Shown: positions 17,490 to 26,450, counted from the stretch's first letter. The stretch: DNA of 64,000 nt from Flavobacterium pisciphilum (GCF_020905345.1 NZ_JAJJMO010000001.1:2852001-2916000), one strand, 5' to 3'. The notes: generated from the letters alone by a model not told the origin. Numbers and translations: made by a program.

Positions 17490-18434
17490 TTATAATCCTG
17501 TTTTTTTATTTATTTTTTCATAAATCTGAGTCACTTTTTTAGGAGCATTAAATCGATAACCTGCTGTAATTTTCACAGTCGAAATATTATCGTTTAACCC
17601 AATACTATTTGTTTCACTCTGAATAAAATTGGTGTGGTTAACATTCATAAACACAAAAAAAGAATCTGAGTTATAACCTGTTTTTAAACTTGAATCTACT
17701 TCATAAAGCAGTTTAGTGTCACCATCTGTAATATTTATCCCCGCCCCCATAGATAATCCTACTGAAACCAAAATATGTTTTCCTAAAACTAGATTATAAT
17801 AATAAGATGGTGCCAACGAAAGCAGGTAAGTATCTCCATTTATCCTATCTTCTGCTGATCTGTATTTTAAATTGGTATAGTAAGCCGAAAAATTAAGAAT
17901 AAAACTTCCTGTACTCTTTGTTTGCCATTCATTCTGGCTTGCTATAGTTTTGTATGAGAAGTTTTTATTGAAAATATACGAAGTAGCACCTCCAATTTTT
18001 AACGACCTAAATCCAGGAAAGGCGGCACTAAAACCCCCTTGGCTTACATAGAATCCTTTTTGATAAAAATAGGTAAAGCTTTGCATCCAATGCTTGTGGT
18101 AAACTCTGGCATTAAAATTTAAAAGCTTTGAATCCGTATTATCTTTATTAGCATTTAAAAACTTTGGAGAGAAACCAAATGATAAATCGACAAACTTAAA
18201 CGAAAGCGATGCTCCTAATTGCTCTTTTCGATTTGGAATTAAATCTAGTGTTTCTGTTTCTTCTCCCGGAACTGGATAAACAATCTGAAAATTATTTGAT
18301 GTATCTAGATAATAAACACTTGCTGTTACTTTATCATCATATGATTTAAAATATGTTTTTTGAATAGAGTCTGTTTGGGCAAAGCACCCAAAACCACTCA
18401 CAAAAAACATAATATAAATCAGTTTCACATCCAT
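17490..18434 (-). CDS. DUF4421-like outer membrane/exported protein
   Basis: A 314-residue protein with a cleavable signal (MDVKLIYIMFFVSGFGCFAQ). The rest is made of alternating aromatic/polar strands typical of an outer-membrane beta-barrel, for example LGASLSFKFVDLSFGFSPKF and a late LNDNISTVKITAGYRFNAP. The pattern fits DUF4421 proteins of Flavobacteriia, whose role is unknown. Its ATG overlaps the hemF stop by 10 bp, so it is translated from the hemF transcript. That coupling is the only functional hint, possibly no more than shared transcription. It ends 2 bp before a bidirectional terminator, which closes the operon. Confidence 0.75.
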   Translation of the reverse strand: MDVKLIYIMFFVSGFGCFAQTDSIQKTYFKSYDDKVTASVYYLDTSNNFQIVYPVPGEETETLDLIPNRKEQLGASLSFKFVDLSFGFSPKFLNANKDNTDSKLLNFNARVYHKHWMQSFTYFYQKGFYVSQGGFSAAFPGFRSLKIGGATSYIFNKNFSYKTIASQNEWQTKSTGSFILNFSAYYTNLKYRSAEDRINGDTYLLSLAPSYYYNLVLGKHILVSVGLSMGAGINITDGDTKLLYEVDSSLKTGYNSDSFFVFMNVNHTNFIQSETNSIGLNDNISTVKITAGYRFNAPKKVTQIYEKINKKTGL

Positions 18435-19327
18435 TCTCTTGGGTTTTCAAGTGTTTGAACTAGCTTTTCTTCATCACTACCTACTTCAGGATGATGGTCG
18501 TACACCCATTGTACATGTGGTGGTAAACTCATCAAGATGCTTTCAATTCGTCCATTGGTTCTTAATCCAAATAAAGTTCCTTTATCATGAACCAAGTTAA
18601 ACTCAACATAACGACCACGACGAATTTCCTGCCATGTTCTTTGTTCATCTGTATATGATAGCGTCTTTCTTCTTTCAACAATTGGAACATAGGCTTCTAA
18701 GAAACTATTTCCTACTTCAGTAACAAAATTATACCAATCCTGCATACTCATTTCGTCTGTAGCTTTGCAATAATCAAAGAATAATCCTCCAATTCCGCGG
18801 GCTTCATTACGATGTGCATTCCAGAAATAAGCATCACATTGTTTCTTATATTTTGGATAAAACCCTGGATTGTGTTTATCGCAAGCCGTTTTACAAATTT
18901 GATGAAAATGTTTGGCATCTTCTTCAAACAGATAGTAAGGCGTTAAATCTTGTCCTCCACCAAACCATTGCTGAATTACTTTTCCCTCTTCATCATACAT
19001 TTCAAAATAGCGCCAATTGGCATGAACCGTAGGAACCATTGGGCTTTTAGGATGCAAAACCAAGCTTAGTCCACAGGCAAAAAAATCAGCTTCGCCTACG
19101 TTAAACATCTTTTGCATGGCTTCTGGCAATTTACCATGAACTGCCGATATATTAACACCGCCTTTTTCAAAAACTGCTCCGTTTTCGATTACACGTGTTC
19201 TTCCACCACCACCTTCTGGGCGTTCCCAAATATCTTCACGAAATTTAGCCTGACTATCAACTGCTTCTAATCCTGAGACAATTGTGTCCTGAAGGCCTTG
19301 TATGTATTTATAAAATTGTTCTTTCAT
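18425..19327 (-). CDS. hemF: Oxygen-dependent coproporphyrinogen III oxidase
   Basis: A 300-residue enzyme that uses O2 to decarboxylate coproporphyrinogen III to protoporphyrinogen IX in the cytoplasm. It contains the conserved GGGGRTRV near the N-terminus, FGGGQDLTPYYLFEEDAKHFH in the middle, and GRYVEFNLVHDKGTLFGL towards the end, all highly characteristic. The gene overlaps the upstream acetyltransferase gene by 20 bp and the downstream DUF4421-like gene by 10 bp, a tight minus-strand operon. The aerobic type fits an oxygen-respiring flavobacterium. No anaerobic HemN is in the window. Confidence 0.96.
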   Translation of the reverse strand: MKEQFYKYIQGLQDTIVSGLEAVDSQAKFREDIWERPEGGGGRTRVIENGAVFEKGGVNISAVHGKLPEAMQKMFNVGEADFFACGLSLVLHPKSPMVPTVHANWRYFEMYDEEGKVIQQWFGGGQDLTPYYLFEEDAKHFHQICKTACDKHNPGFYPKYKKQCDAYFWNAHRNEARGIGGLFFDYCKATDEMSMQDWYNFVTEVGNSFLEAYVPIVERRKTLSYTDEQRTWQEIRRGRYVEFNLVHDKGTLFGLRTNGRIESILMSLPPHVQWVYDHHPEVGSDEEKLVQTLENPREWM

Positions 19328-19865
19328 TTAAATAATCTGATTTAAGCAATCCAAAATAAACTGTATTTTCTAATGTGCCGTCTCCATTTCTAAATTCGTC
19401 ACGTAAAATTCCTTCTTGTCGAAAGTTATGCTTTAATGCAACTCGCTGGCTTGCTAAATTAACCTCTGAAGTACATATGAAGACTTTATTCATTAAAAGT
19501 TCGTTAAAACAAAAATCTAATGCATCGCTAACCATCTTTGATATAATTCCCTTTCCTTGAAAATCTTCATCTATAAAATACCCAAATTCGCATTTAGAAA
19601 TACGAGTATCTATACTTTTCACACACAAATAACCAATTAAAGCATTGGTTTCTGAATCTCTAGCATAAAAATGATAACCTTCATTTTTCTTCTCTTTATC
19701 AATACTTACTGCTATGAAACTTACTGCTTTTGTTAGCGTATCTGAGTTAACTAAAGTTACTGGAAAAGTTTTTTCAATATGCTGTCTATTCTTATCAATT
19801 AACCTATAAAATTCTTCTGGAAGGATATTTTCAATTCGCTCTGTTTTCCAATTAATACTACCCAT
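19308..19865 (-). CDS. GNAT-family N-acetyltransferase (RimJ/RimL-like)
   Basis: A 185-residue acetyltransferase. The N-terminal strand-helix unit is followed by the acetyl-CoA binding loop in FGYFIDEDFQGKGIISKMV, a Gln-Gly-Lys-Gly variant of the usual motif A. A late strand follows in VNLASQRVALKHNFRQEG, typical of RimJ/RimL-like enzymes that acetylate protein N-termini or small molecules. The gene overlaps hemF by 20 bp and follows the unknown gene at 19870 by 4 bp, so it belongs to the same transcript. Its substrate cannot be predicted; a link with heme synthesis is only positional. Confidence 0.85.
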   Translation of the reverse strand: MGSINWKTERIENILPEEFYRLIDKNRQHIEKTFPVTLVNSDTLTKAVSFIAVSIDKEKKNEGYHFYARDSETNALIGYLCVKSIDTRISKCEFGYFIDEDFQGKGIISKMVSDALDFCFNELLMNKVFICTSEVNLASQRVALKHNFRQEGILRDEFRNGDGTLENTVYFGLLKSDYLNERTIL

Positions 19866-19869
19866 GGTT

Positions 19870-20244
19870 TTATTTTTTAGCAGCAGCTATTTTACTGATA
19901 ATTCCAAATGAGAAAATCTTGCTTTCTTGCTGAATATATTCATAAATAGCGATTGCCTTTCCTGAAAAATCATAATTTTCAACAATAGAAAATTTTACTA
20001 AAAAATCTCCAAATAATTCTAATTGATTCCAATCTAAATGACATCGAACTAAGAGTGTAATTAAATCTTTTTCGTCAAGACTGACCAAAGTTTCAACGCT
20101 TAATCCAAAATTTTTAAGGTCATTATCCATTAGACTAGTGTCTTCGACATTCCAAAACTTAGGCAAAAATCCTATCGACATTAATACTTTAAGCACATTG
20201 TCTATTCGAGTACTTTCTTCGTCTCGTAGTCCTTTGTTTAGCAT
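19870..20244 (-). CDS. Uncharacterised small cytoplasmic protein
   Basis: About 124 residues from ATG 20244. The frame extends upstream to a TTG at 20268, but no feature favours it. There is no signal peptide or membrane segment. The sequence is mostly helical with a Leu/Asp/Glu-rich pattern (KVLMSIGFLPKFW, LDEKDLITLLVRCHLDWNQLE). I do not recognise the family. It is 4 bp upstream of the acetyltransferase gene and therefore probably in the acetyltransferase-hemF-DUF4421 operon. Unlike the surrounding enzymes it has no conserved motif by which to guess a role. Confidence 0.65.
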   Translation of the reverse strand: MLNKGLRDEESTRIDNVLKVLMSIGFLPKFWNVEDTSLMDNDLKNFGLSVETLVSLDEKDLITLLVRCHLDWNQLELFGDFLVKFSIVENYDFSGKAIAIYEYIQQESKIFSFGIISKIAAAKK

Positions 20245-20324
20245 AATTTCATTTTTCGTTTCCTGCAAGATATTAAATCCCAGTTATAAATGATATTTTT
20301 CCACAACACTATGTCTAGCATGAT

Positions 20325-20978
20325 TTAAGAATATCTTTTTATCACTCGCTCTTTTACAAAATAAAAATTGTGAGCATCTTTTATTCTTCTGAATATAAAG
20401 AACAAAACGGGCAGTGAATAATATAAAAAACCCATGCACATTGCTACATAAGGCTTTTCCATGATTAATCCACTGGATTTAATTTTATCAAAATAGTGTA
20501 CTTTTTGTAAAAACTCGGGTGTAAGACCTAGTTTAGGCACTATCCCATTTCCTAATGCTACTCCGGCAAGTAAAACGCAATACAATATGGTTCGTACAAC
20601 TGATTTTACTATTTCTTTTATTCGAACTTCATCACTAACATTTGAGAAAGCAAATCGCATTCGATTTAAAACTGTCAGCAAATAAATATAAAAAAGATTA
20701 GTTGAAATTACCGAATTATTAAAACTATATGCAAAGAGACCAAACATTGGAAAAAAGACCAAAATGGAATATCTCTTTGGTAATACAGCCATAAAAACTC
20801 CCGAATTAACCATTATAAATTCAAAAGCAACTAATACTGCAAAATCATTTATCAAACTAACATTATACTCTTCGGGATGAATCCAAACTAATAAAAAAAC
20901 GCTCGCATAATAAGCATAGAATCCATATTCTATAAAAGAAAATGGCGAGTTTCTATGTAAGTTTATGTTTGCGAACAT
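20325..20978 (-). CDS. Uncharacterised integral membrane protein
   Basis: A 217-residue protein with about five or six hydrophobic segments, such as YAYYASVFLLVWI, FAVLVAFEFIMVNSGVFMAVL, TILYCVLLAGVALGNGIV and FLYYSLPVLFFIF. A charged loop around residues 110-125 and a basic C-terminus (FVKERVIKRYS) point to a cytoplasmic C-terminal end. I do not recognise a family and see no catalytic or metal-binding motif. It lies between hemE (140 bp upstream) and the hemF operon (80 bp downstream), all on the minus strand. It could be cotranscribed with either, but the spacing leaves that open. Confidence 0.7.
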   Translation of the reverse strand: MFANINLHRNSPFSFIEYGFYAYYASVFLLVWIHPEEYNVSLINDFAVLVAFEFIMVNSGVFMAVLPKRYSILVFFPMFGLFAYSFNNSVISTNLFYIYLLTVLNRMRFAFSNVSDEVRIKEIVKSVVRTILYCVLLAGVALGNGIVPKLGLTPEFLQKVHYFDKIKSSGLIMEKPYVAMCMGFLYYSLPVLFFIFRRIKDAHNFYFVKERVIKRYS

Positions 20979-21053
20979 TTATTTTCTATATTCTTTCACA
21001 GATTTCAAATAAACTAATACATAGTCTATTCCTAAACTTGTTTTTTTAGTTTT

Positions 21054-21100
21054 CAATCGCAGTTTACAGCATCAATTATCGAAACTATAAACTGCGATTG
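21054..21100. repeat. Inverted repeat downstream of hemE
   Basis: Perfect 13-bp arms caatcgcagttta (21054-21066) and taaactgcgattg (21088-21100). On the hemE strand the stem is followed by A-rich, not T-rich, sequence, so it is a poor terminator. It may protect the mRNA 3' end or be a dispersed repeat. Confidence 0.55.
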
Positions 21101-21118
21101 AGTACTATAAACTAAACG

Positions 21119-22144
21119 CTAGTTACCGTATTCTTTTACAGCATCAATAAATGCTTTTGCGTGATCTACTGGGATATGTGGTAAAATCCCATGACCTAAA
21201 TTTACAACATATTTATCTTTTCCGAACTCATCAATCATTTCATGTACCATTTTTTTAATGGTTGGAATTGGTGAAAGCAATCTTGATGGATCAAAGTTTC
21301 CTTGTAGTGTAATGTTTCCTCCAGACAAGTAACGAGCATTTCTTGCTGAACATGTCCAGTCAACTCCTAATGCCGAAGCACGGCTTTTACCCATTTCGCC
21401 TAAAGCAAACCAACATCCTTTTCCGAAAACAATTACCGGAGCATCATCAGCCAAAGCTTCAACAATCTGGTTCATGTATTTCCATGAAAACTCTTGATAA
21501 TCAACAGGAGAAAGCATTCCTCCCCAAGAATCAAAAATCTGAACAGCATCAACTCCTGCTTTTACCTTTTCTTTTAAGTATAAAATAGTGGTGTCTGTAA
21601 TTTTTTGTAACAATGTATGTGCTGCTGCTGGGTTTGAAAAACAAAATCCTTTAGCAATATCAAAACTTTTAGATCCTCTTCCTTCTACAGCATAACAGAA
21701 AATTGTCCAAGGAGAACCTGCAAAACCAATCAAAGGCACCTCATCATTCAGCATTTCCTTTGTTAATTTAATCGCATCCATAACATAACCAAGACTTTCT
21801 TGAATGTCTGGTATATATACTCTCTGAACATCCTGCATCGTACGAATAGGATTTGGTAAAAACGGACCAAAGTTCTCTTTCATCAATACTTCTATTCCCA
21901 TTGCTTGTGGAACTACTAAGATATCTGAAAACAAGATTGCAGCATCTGGAGCAATACGACGAATTGGCTGTACAGTTATTTCTGCAGCTAATTCTGGAGT
22001 TTGACAACGAGTGAAAAAATCATATTTATCACGCAAAGCGATAAATTCTGGCAAGTATCTTCCTGCCTGACGCATCATCCAAACTGGTGGACGTTGAACT
22101 GTTTCTCCTCTTAGTGCTTTTAAAAATAAGTCGTTTTTTAACAT
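21119..22144 (-). CDS. hemE: Uroporphyrinogen decarboxylase
   Basis: A 341-residue cofactor-free enzyme that removes four carboxyl groups from uroporphyrinogen III to give coproporphyrinogen III. It has the N-terminal signature [16 protein letters not shown], the substrate-binding segment [14 protein letters not shown] and the later [16 protein letters not shown], all diagnostic. A C-terminal [14 protein letters not shown] is also typical. The gene is 73 bp downstream of hemD on the same strand, behind a spacer with repeated gctttaag words. It is probably transcribed together with hemA-hemC-hemD or from a nearby promoter that I could not identify. Confidence 0.96.
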   Translation of the reverse strand: MLKNDLFLKALRGETVQRPPVWMMRQAGRYLPEFIALRDKYDFFTRCQTPELAAEITVQPIRRIAPDAAILFSDILVVPQAMGIEVLMKENFGPFLPNPIRTMQDVQRVYIPDIQESLGYVMDAIKLTKEMLNDEVPLIGFAGSPWTIFCYAVEGRGSKSFDIAKGFCFSNPAAAHTLLQKITDTTILYLKEKVKAGVDAVQIFDSWGGMLSPVDYQEFSWKYMNQIVEALADDAPVIVFGKGCWFALGEMGKSRASALGVDWTCSARNARYLSGGNITLQGNFDPSRLLSPIPTIKKMVHEMIDEFGKDKYVVNLGHGILPHIPVDHAKAFIDAVKEYGN

Positions 22145-22217
22145 TGTTTCTATTTGCGTTATGCTTTAAGCCACAAGCTTTAAGCGTTTTTATTTGTTTT
22201 TGCTTATAGCATAAAGC
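22145..22217 (-). repeat. Short-word repeat in the hemE leader
   Basis: On the hemE strand the 73-bp gap between hemD and hemE contains repeated GCTTAAAGC-type words just before the ATG (for example cgcttaaagcttgtggcttaaagc). A very similar array precedes hemH at 26421-26450. Confidence 0.45.
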
Positions 22218-22892
22218 TTACTGCTTATCGCTATAATGGTTTATACATTGAATAATCGTATTTTCTATCGTTGGATAATTTGCGATTACTATATTTTTGG
22301 TGATATTCTCTAATGCTTCGGCTGTTGTATCGCCAATGCAAAAGCAAATTTCATTCTTAATCTGATTGTCTTTTAAGTAACTTTCTATTCCAGATGGACT
22401 GTAAAACAAGATTCCATCTACAGCTGAGTTAATTTTTTGAGGTGTTAAAGTAGTTTCATATACTTTGATCTCATTGAATTTTATTTTTGCCTCTTTTAAA
22501 GCTTCTGGCAATGTGTCTCGACGTAAATTTCCACTAAAAAAAGTATAGCTTTCATTGGCATAAATCAAAGTGATTATTTCAGCCAAATCAGCTGCGTAAC
22601 CTGTATAAGCAATTACATCAAAACCATTTTCTGTTAGTAATGCTTTGGTTTTTAATCCAACACAAAATACTTTTTTACTTTTTAAAGCTTCTACATCCGA
22701 ATATTCTAAAATACTATGTACAGCATTCTGACTTGTAAATATCAGATTGTCATTTATTTGATTTAATTCGAAAGGCGTTTTTTCTGTAGCGATAAAATCT
22801 GCTTCAACTACACTAAAATTGGCATTGAGCAAATATTGTTTCTGATTGCCTAAAAGTTTTTTGGTTGAAAGTATGCGAATGTCTTTACCCAT
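22218..22892 (-). CDS. hemD: Uroporphyrinogen-III synthase
   Basis: A 224-residue protein in the two-domain HemD fold, a poorly conserved family. Recognisable pieces are NLIFTSQNAVHSILEY in the first domain, then FCVGLKTKALLTENGF, TFFSGNLRRDTLPEAL and FYSPSGIESYL in the second. It closes the linear tetrapyrrole from HemC with inversion of ring D. Its start overlaps hemC by 8 bp, the classic hemC-hemD coupling, which supports the assignment. The length is normal for Bacteroidota HemD. Confidence 0.87.
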   Translation of the reverse strand: MGKDIRILSTKKLLGNQKQYLLNANFSVVEADFIATEKTPFELNQINDNLIFTSQNAVHSILEYSDVEALKSKKVFCVGLKTKALLTENGFDVIAYTGYAADLAEIITLIYANESYTFFSGNLRRDTLPEALKEAKIKFNEIKVYETTLTPQKINSAVDGILFYSPSGIESYLKDNQIKNEICFCIGDTTAEALENITKNIVIANYPTIENTIIQCINHYSDKQ

Positions 22893-23814
22893 TTTTCAAA
22901 CTTTCTTTAATCGTTTTCATTAATTCTGCTCCGCCATTCTCTAGAATTTCCTTTGCCATATTAAATCCTAGTTTCTTCCATTCTTCAATTGGAACAATCT
23001 TATCAATCTCGATTTTTATTTTTCCGTCTAATGAGAACAAAGCTCCTTGAAAGTGTAAGGTATCTTCTTCGTCATTATAGGTTACTAAAGATCCTATTGG
23101 TGCAGTACAACCTCCTTCTAAAGTTCTTAAAAACTGACGTTCGATATAAGTAACTATTTCAGTTTCGATGTCATTAAGTTGGGTAAGAGCATCCAAGGCA
23201 AAATTATCATTCTCCATTGCTACAACTACCATTGCCCCTTGAGCTGGTGCTGGAATCATCCAATCCAGATTAATATAATGTTCTGGTTTCAAACAGATTC
23301 TTTCTAGTCCTGCTGCTGCAAAAACGGCTCCACTCCAATCACTTGCATTTAACTTTTGCATGCGTGTATTTACGTTTCCACGCAAATCGACTACTTTATG
23401 ATTCGGGTATTTATTTAACCATTGTGCCTGACGACGCAAACTTCCTGTTGCAATTGTCGCTGACTCATTTAAGAAATCAAGATTCCCTTTATGAACTAAA
23501 ATATCCAATGAATTGGCTCTTTCCAGAACAGCTGCTTGAACAATTCCTTTAGGCAAAGCCGTAGGAACATCTTTCATAGAGTGCACCGCAATATCTATTT
23601 CGCCATTAATCATGGCAATATCTAAAGTTTTGGTAAAAATTCCGGTGATACCAAGTTCATAAAGCGGTTTATCAAGTAGTATATCACCTTGTGATTTTAC
23701 CGCAATAATTTTGGTTTTATACCCTAAGTCGTTTAGTTTTTTCTCAACCGTATGTGCTTGCCAAAGGGCCAATTCACTATCTCGGGTACCTATTCTGATA
23801 ATTTTGTCTGCCAT
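22885..23814 (-). CDS. hemC: Hydroxymethylbilane synthase (porphobilinogen deaminase)
   Basis: A 309-residue enzyme that polymerises four porphobilinogens. The N-terminal IRIGTRDSELALWQAH, the conserved AVHSMKDVPT with its catalytic Asp, and ATGSLRRQAQ in the substrate site are all present. The dipyrromethane cofactor cysteine is in LEGGCTAPIG (C236). It overlaps hemD by 8 bp and lies 153 bp after hemA on the same strand, with a nested inverted repeat in the gap. No unusual change is seen. Confidence 0.96.
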   Translation of the reverse strand: MADKIIRIGTRDSELALWQAHTVEKKLNDLGYKTKIIAVKSQGDILLDKPLYELGITGIFTKTLDIAMINGEIDIAVHSMKDVPTALPKGIVQAAVLERANSLDILVHKGNLDFLNESATIATGSLRRQAQWLNKYPNHKVVDLRGNVNTRMQKLNASDWSGAVFAAAGLERICLKPEHYINLDWMIPAPAQGAMVVVAMENDNFALDALTQLNDIETEIVTYIERQFLRTLEGGCTAPIGSLVTYNDEEDTLHFQGALFSLDGKIKIEIDKIVPIEEWKKLGFNMAKEILENGGAELMKTIKESLKNG

Positions 23815-23841
23815 TCTTGTTTTTTAAACCGTTGGTCTAAC

Positions 23842-23925
23842 TTAAAACCATATAAATTATTTAAGCTTGGTGCAGCAAAATCTTGCTACTCTTTATATTA
23901 ACTTAAATTACCTATATGGTTTTAA
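23842..23925. repeat. Nested inverted repeat between hemA and hemC
   Basis: Outer arms ttaaaaccatata (23842-23854) and tatatggttttaa (23913-23925) are perfect 13-mers. Inside them atttaag (23859-23865) pairs with cttaaat (23902-23908), and agcaa (23874-23878) pairs with ttgct (23883-23887). The transcript would form a long three-level hairpin. There is no T-tract, so it is not a typical terminator. Confidence 0.6.
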
Positions 23926-23967
23926 ATATATTTGATTCTCTTAATCTCTTAATGGTTCAATCCCTTT

Positions 23968-25215
23968 TTAAGAGCTTATTTTAAACACTTTTTCAATCCA
24001 TTCAATACTCTCATCTACCATTGTATCATCATCTTTTAAGTGATTGGCAAAATGTGTTGTAATTTTCTGAATGATTCTTGCGCTGATAATTTCAGCTTGT
24101 TCTTCGTTAAAATCAGCTATTTTTTTACTTTGAAAATCTAATTCTGAATTTTTTATTGCGTTCAGTTTTTCTTTCAAAGCATTGATAGTAGGTGCAAATT
24201 TTCTCCCTTTTGTCCAGGTTACAAATTCTTCCTTAATTTCTTCGATGATTGCTTCGGCTGCAGGAATGTGTTTCTTGCGGTTTTCTAATGTTTCATCTGT
24301 TAACTGTGACAAGTAATCCATGTGAATTAATGTAACACCTTCCAGTTCTTCTACATTTTCATTCACATTCTTAGGAATTGATAAATCTAAAATCAATAAT
24401 GGTTTTTTAAGATTTAGGATTGCTTTATCAACTGTAGGGTTTTGGGCGCCTGTTGCAACAACTACAACATCGGCTTTTTGTAATTCAAGATGTAGCTCTG
24501 AATAATCTTTTACAATTAGATTTAATTTTCCAGCTAGTTTTTCGGCTTTGTCTTTAGTACGGTTTATTAAAGTGATATGTTCGTTTTTAGTATGTTTCAC
24601 TAAATTCTCACATGTATTTCTACCTATCTTACCTGTACCAAATAACAAGATGTTCTTGTTACCGATATCTTCAACGTTTTTTATAATATATTGAACCGAA
24701 GCAAAAGATACCGAAGTGGCACCTGAACTTATTTCGGTTTCATTTTTGATTTTTTTACTAGCCTGAATCACTGCATTTACTAATCTTTCGATAAAAGTAT
24801 TTGCCAAACCAAAAGATTTTGATTGTGTGAAGCTCGTTTTTATTTGAGCAATAATTTCAAAGTCTCCTAGGATCTGACTATCTAAACCAGTTCCTACTCT
24901 AAAGAGATGATTAATTGCTTCATGATTTTTATATACGAAACCTACTCTTTGAAATTCTTCAATAGAACCATTACTGTTTTCGCAAATCAATTTTATAAGT
25001 TGAAAAGGGTGCTCAGCAAAACCGTATATTTCGGTACGGTTACAAGTAGATGTAACTATTAAGCTTTCAATTCCCTCATTTTTGGCTTGTTCCAATAGGC
25101 GCGTTTTTGCATCTACGTCTAAACTGAACTTACCTCTAATCGCAGCATCAGCTTTTTTATAGCTCAGTCCAACTGAATAAAAATAGTGATGTTTCGATAC
25201 GTTATTATTTTCCAT
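23968..25215 (-). CDS. hemA: Glutamyl-tRNA reductase
   Basis: A 415-residue NADPH enzyme that makes glutamate-1-semialdehyde from glutamyl-tRNA, the first committed step of the C5 heme pathway. The catalytic cysteine is in VTSTCNRTEIYG (C58). The conserved GLDSQILGDFEI and the NADPH-binding ILLFGTGKIGRNTCEN follow, and the last hundred residues are the dimerisation helix region. Two in-frame ATGs exist, at 25230 and 25215. I prefer 25215 because a -7 box at 25241-25248 would leave almost no leader for the longer form. HemL, the next enzyme of the route, is not in the window. The AraC-type regulator gene is divergent from it. Confidence 0.95.
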   Translation of the reverse strand: MENNNVSKHHYFYSVGLSYKKADAAIRGKFSLDVDAKTRLLEQAKNEGIESLIVTSTCNRTEIYGFAEHPFQLIKLICENSNGSIEEFQRVGFVYKNHEAINHLFRVGTGLDSQILGDFEIIAQIKTSFTQSKSFGLANTFIERLVNAVIQASKKIKNETEISSGATSVSFASVQYIIKNVEDIGNKNILLFGTGKIGRNTCENLVKHTKNEHITLINRTKDKAEKLAGKLNLIVKDYSELHLELQKADVVVVATGAQNPTVDKAILNLKKPLLILDLSIPKNVNENVEELEGVTLIHMDYLSQLTDETLENRKKHIPAAEAIIEEIKEEFVTWTKGRKFAPTINALKEKLNAIKNSELDFQSKKIADFNEEQAEIISARIIQKITTHFANHLKDDDTMVDESIEWIEKVFKISS

Positions 25216-25240
25216 AAATACCCTTATCATAAAAGTGCAA

Positions 25241-25248
25241 CAAAATTA
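25241..25248 (-). promoter_or_regulatory. Candidate -7 box for hemA
   Basis: Reads TAATTTTG on the hemA strand (TAnnTTTG), about 25 bp before the preferred start. The nearest TTG upstream is 28 nt away, longer than the usual spacing, so it is a partial match. Confidence 0.4.
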
Positions 25249-25321
25249 TCATTATAGTATTTATAAAAGTAACGCTCAAAGTACTATTTGTGTCGCTATG
25301 TGTTTTTTTAATTCTAATTGA

Positions 25322-25350
25322 TTGTAATTATGCAAAAAACGTTATTTTTG
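25322..25350 (+). promoter_or_regulatory. Promoter of the AraC-type regulator gene
   Basis: TTG (25322-25324), an 18-bp spacer and TATTTTTG (25343-25350) fit the flavobacterial promoter consensus TTG / TAnnTTTG. The predicted transcript starts near 25357, inside the longest ORF, so the ATG at 25444 is the likely true start of the regulator. Confidence 0.65.
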
Positions 25351-25443
25351 CAGCAAAATCAAGTCTTTCGAAATGTTTTATTTAGAGTTGTTCTAAATAA
25401 GAATTTGGATCAACTTTCATTTTTAACAAAAAAAAATATCGCT

Positions 25444-26316
25444 ATGAGTTCTCAAGAAATTATAAAAATTGAAGACGACTTTACGCTTATACGTTTTCAA
25501 AATGACAGTCCAGAGGTATTTAATGCGCAACGAGAAATCGGTAGTGGCCTGATACAGTTTCACTTTGGTATAAAAGGAAAAGCAAAATTCCTATTCAATC
25601 AAGGCAATTATGCATTAGAACTACAAGAAGAAAAATCATTGCTTTTGTACAATCCTCAAAAAGAATTGCCTCTTCATTTAGAGCTCGATCCTAATTCATG
25701 GGTTATATCAGTGATTATTTCTATTAAGAAATTTCATGCATTATTCTCAACTGAAGCCGATTACATTACTTTTTTGAGTGCTGACAACAAGGATAAAAAA
25801 TATTATAACGAAGGAAATATTAGCCCATCGATGGCAATTGTACTAAGTCAACTATTTCATTATAATCTACATCCATCTATAAAAAACTTGTATTACAAAG
25901 GCAAAGGCTACGAGTTATTAAGTTTATACTTTAATAGAACTGAAGATCCAAATGCTGAACAATGTCCTTTTTTAATTGATGAAGACAATGTTTTAAAAAT
26001 ACGAAAAGCCAAAGAAATCATTATTGCTAACATGGCCGAACCGCCAGGATTACAAGAGCTAGCAGATGAAATTGGTCTGAATTTGAAAAAACTCAAAATG
26101 GGTTTCAAGCAAATTTACGGAGATACTGTTTATGGTTTTTTATTTGATTACAAAATGGATTATGCTCGAAAATTACTTGACAGCGGTTCTTATAATGTAA
26201 ACGAAGTAGGTTTAAAAATAGGATATAGTACTGGGAGTCACTTTATTGCCGCTTTCAAAAAGAAATTTGCAACAACTCCTAAAAAATATTTGATGTCGAT
26301 TAACACTAATATTTAA
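25444..26316 (+). CDS. AraC-family transcriptional regulator
   Basis: A 290-residue DNA-binding regulator. A poorly conserved N-terminal sensor region (about 1-190) precedes a C-terminal pair of helix-turn-helix motifs. These include PPGLQELADEIGLNLKKLKMGFKQIYG for the first helix pair and a later NVNEVGLKIGYSTGSHFIAAFKKKF with the typical AraC signature. The frame is open to 25318, but a well-formed promoter lies at 25322-25350, so translation from 25318 would need an earlier transcript; ATG 25444 is preferred. The gene sits between divergent hemA and downstream hemH, which makes it a candidate regulator of heme or iron genes. Neither ligand nor target can be read here. Confidence 0.88.
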   Translation: MSSQEIIKIEDDFTLIRFQNDSPEVFNAQREIGSGLIQFHFGIKGKAKFLFNQGNYALELQEEKSLLLYNPQKELPLHLELDPNSWVISVIISIKKFHALFSTEADYITFLSADNKDKKYYNEGNISPSMAIVLSQLFHYNLHPSIKNLYYKGKGYELLSLYFNRTEDPNAEQCPFLIDEDNVLKIRKAKEIIIANMAEPPGLQELADEIGLNLKKLKMGFKQIYGDTVYGFLFDYKMDYARKLLDSGSYNVNEVGLKIGYSTGSHFIAAFKKKFATTPKKYLMSINTNI

Positions 26317-26420
26317 AATCAATATCAATTTTATATATCAAACAATAATTAAAAAATAGTTAATCACAATTTATCAAAAAGTAAGAATCTATATTTTTAC
26401 CAAAAATTTCAACAAACTAA

Positions 26421-26450
26421 CGCTTAAGCCTAAAGCTTAAAGCCTAAAGC
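26421..26450 (+). repeat. Short-word repeat in the hemH leader
   Basis: cgcttaagcctaaagcttaa and then agcctaaagc, with gcctaaagc occurring twice, lies 13 bp before the hemH ATG. It resembles the array before hemE in the opposite orientation. Confidence 0.45.

Noticed and set aside
21054..21100. Inverted repeat after hemE as a terminator
   Set aside because: The stem is followed by A-rich rather than T-rich sequence on the hemE strand; kept only as an inverted repeat.
23815..23967. hemA-hemC gap as a known riboswitch
   Set aside because: The nested hairpin does not show a core motif of any riboswitch class I know, and there is no expression platform with a terminator.
25318..25443. N-terminal extension of the AraC-type regulator
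   Set aside because: A well-formed promoter at 25322-25350 lies inside it, so it is probably not translated.
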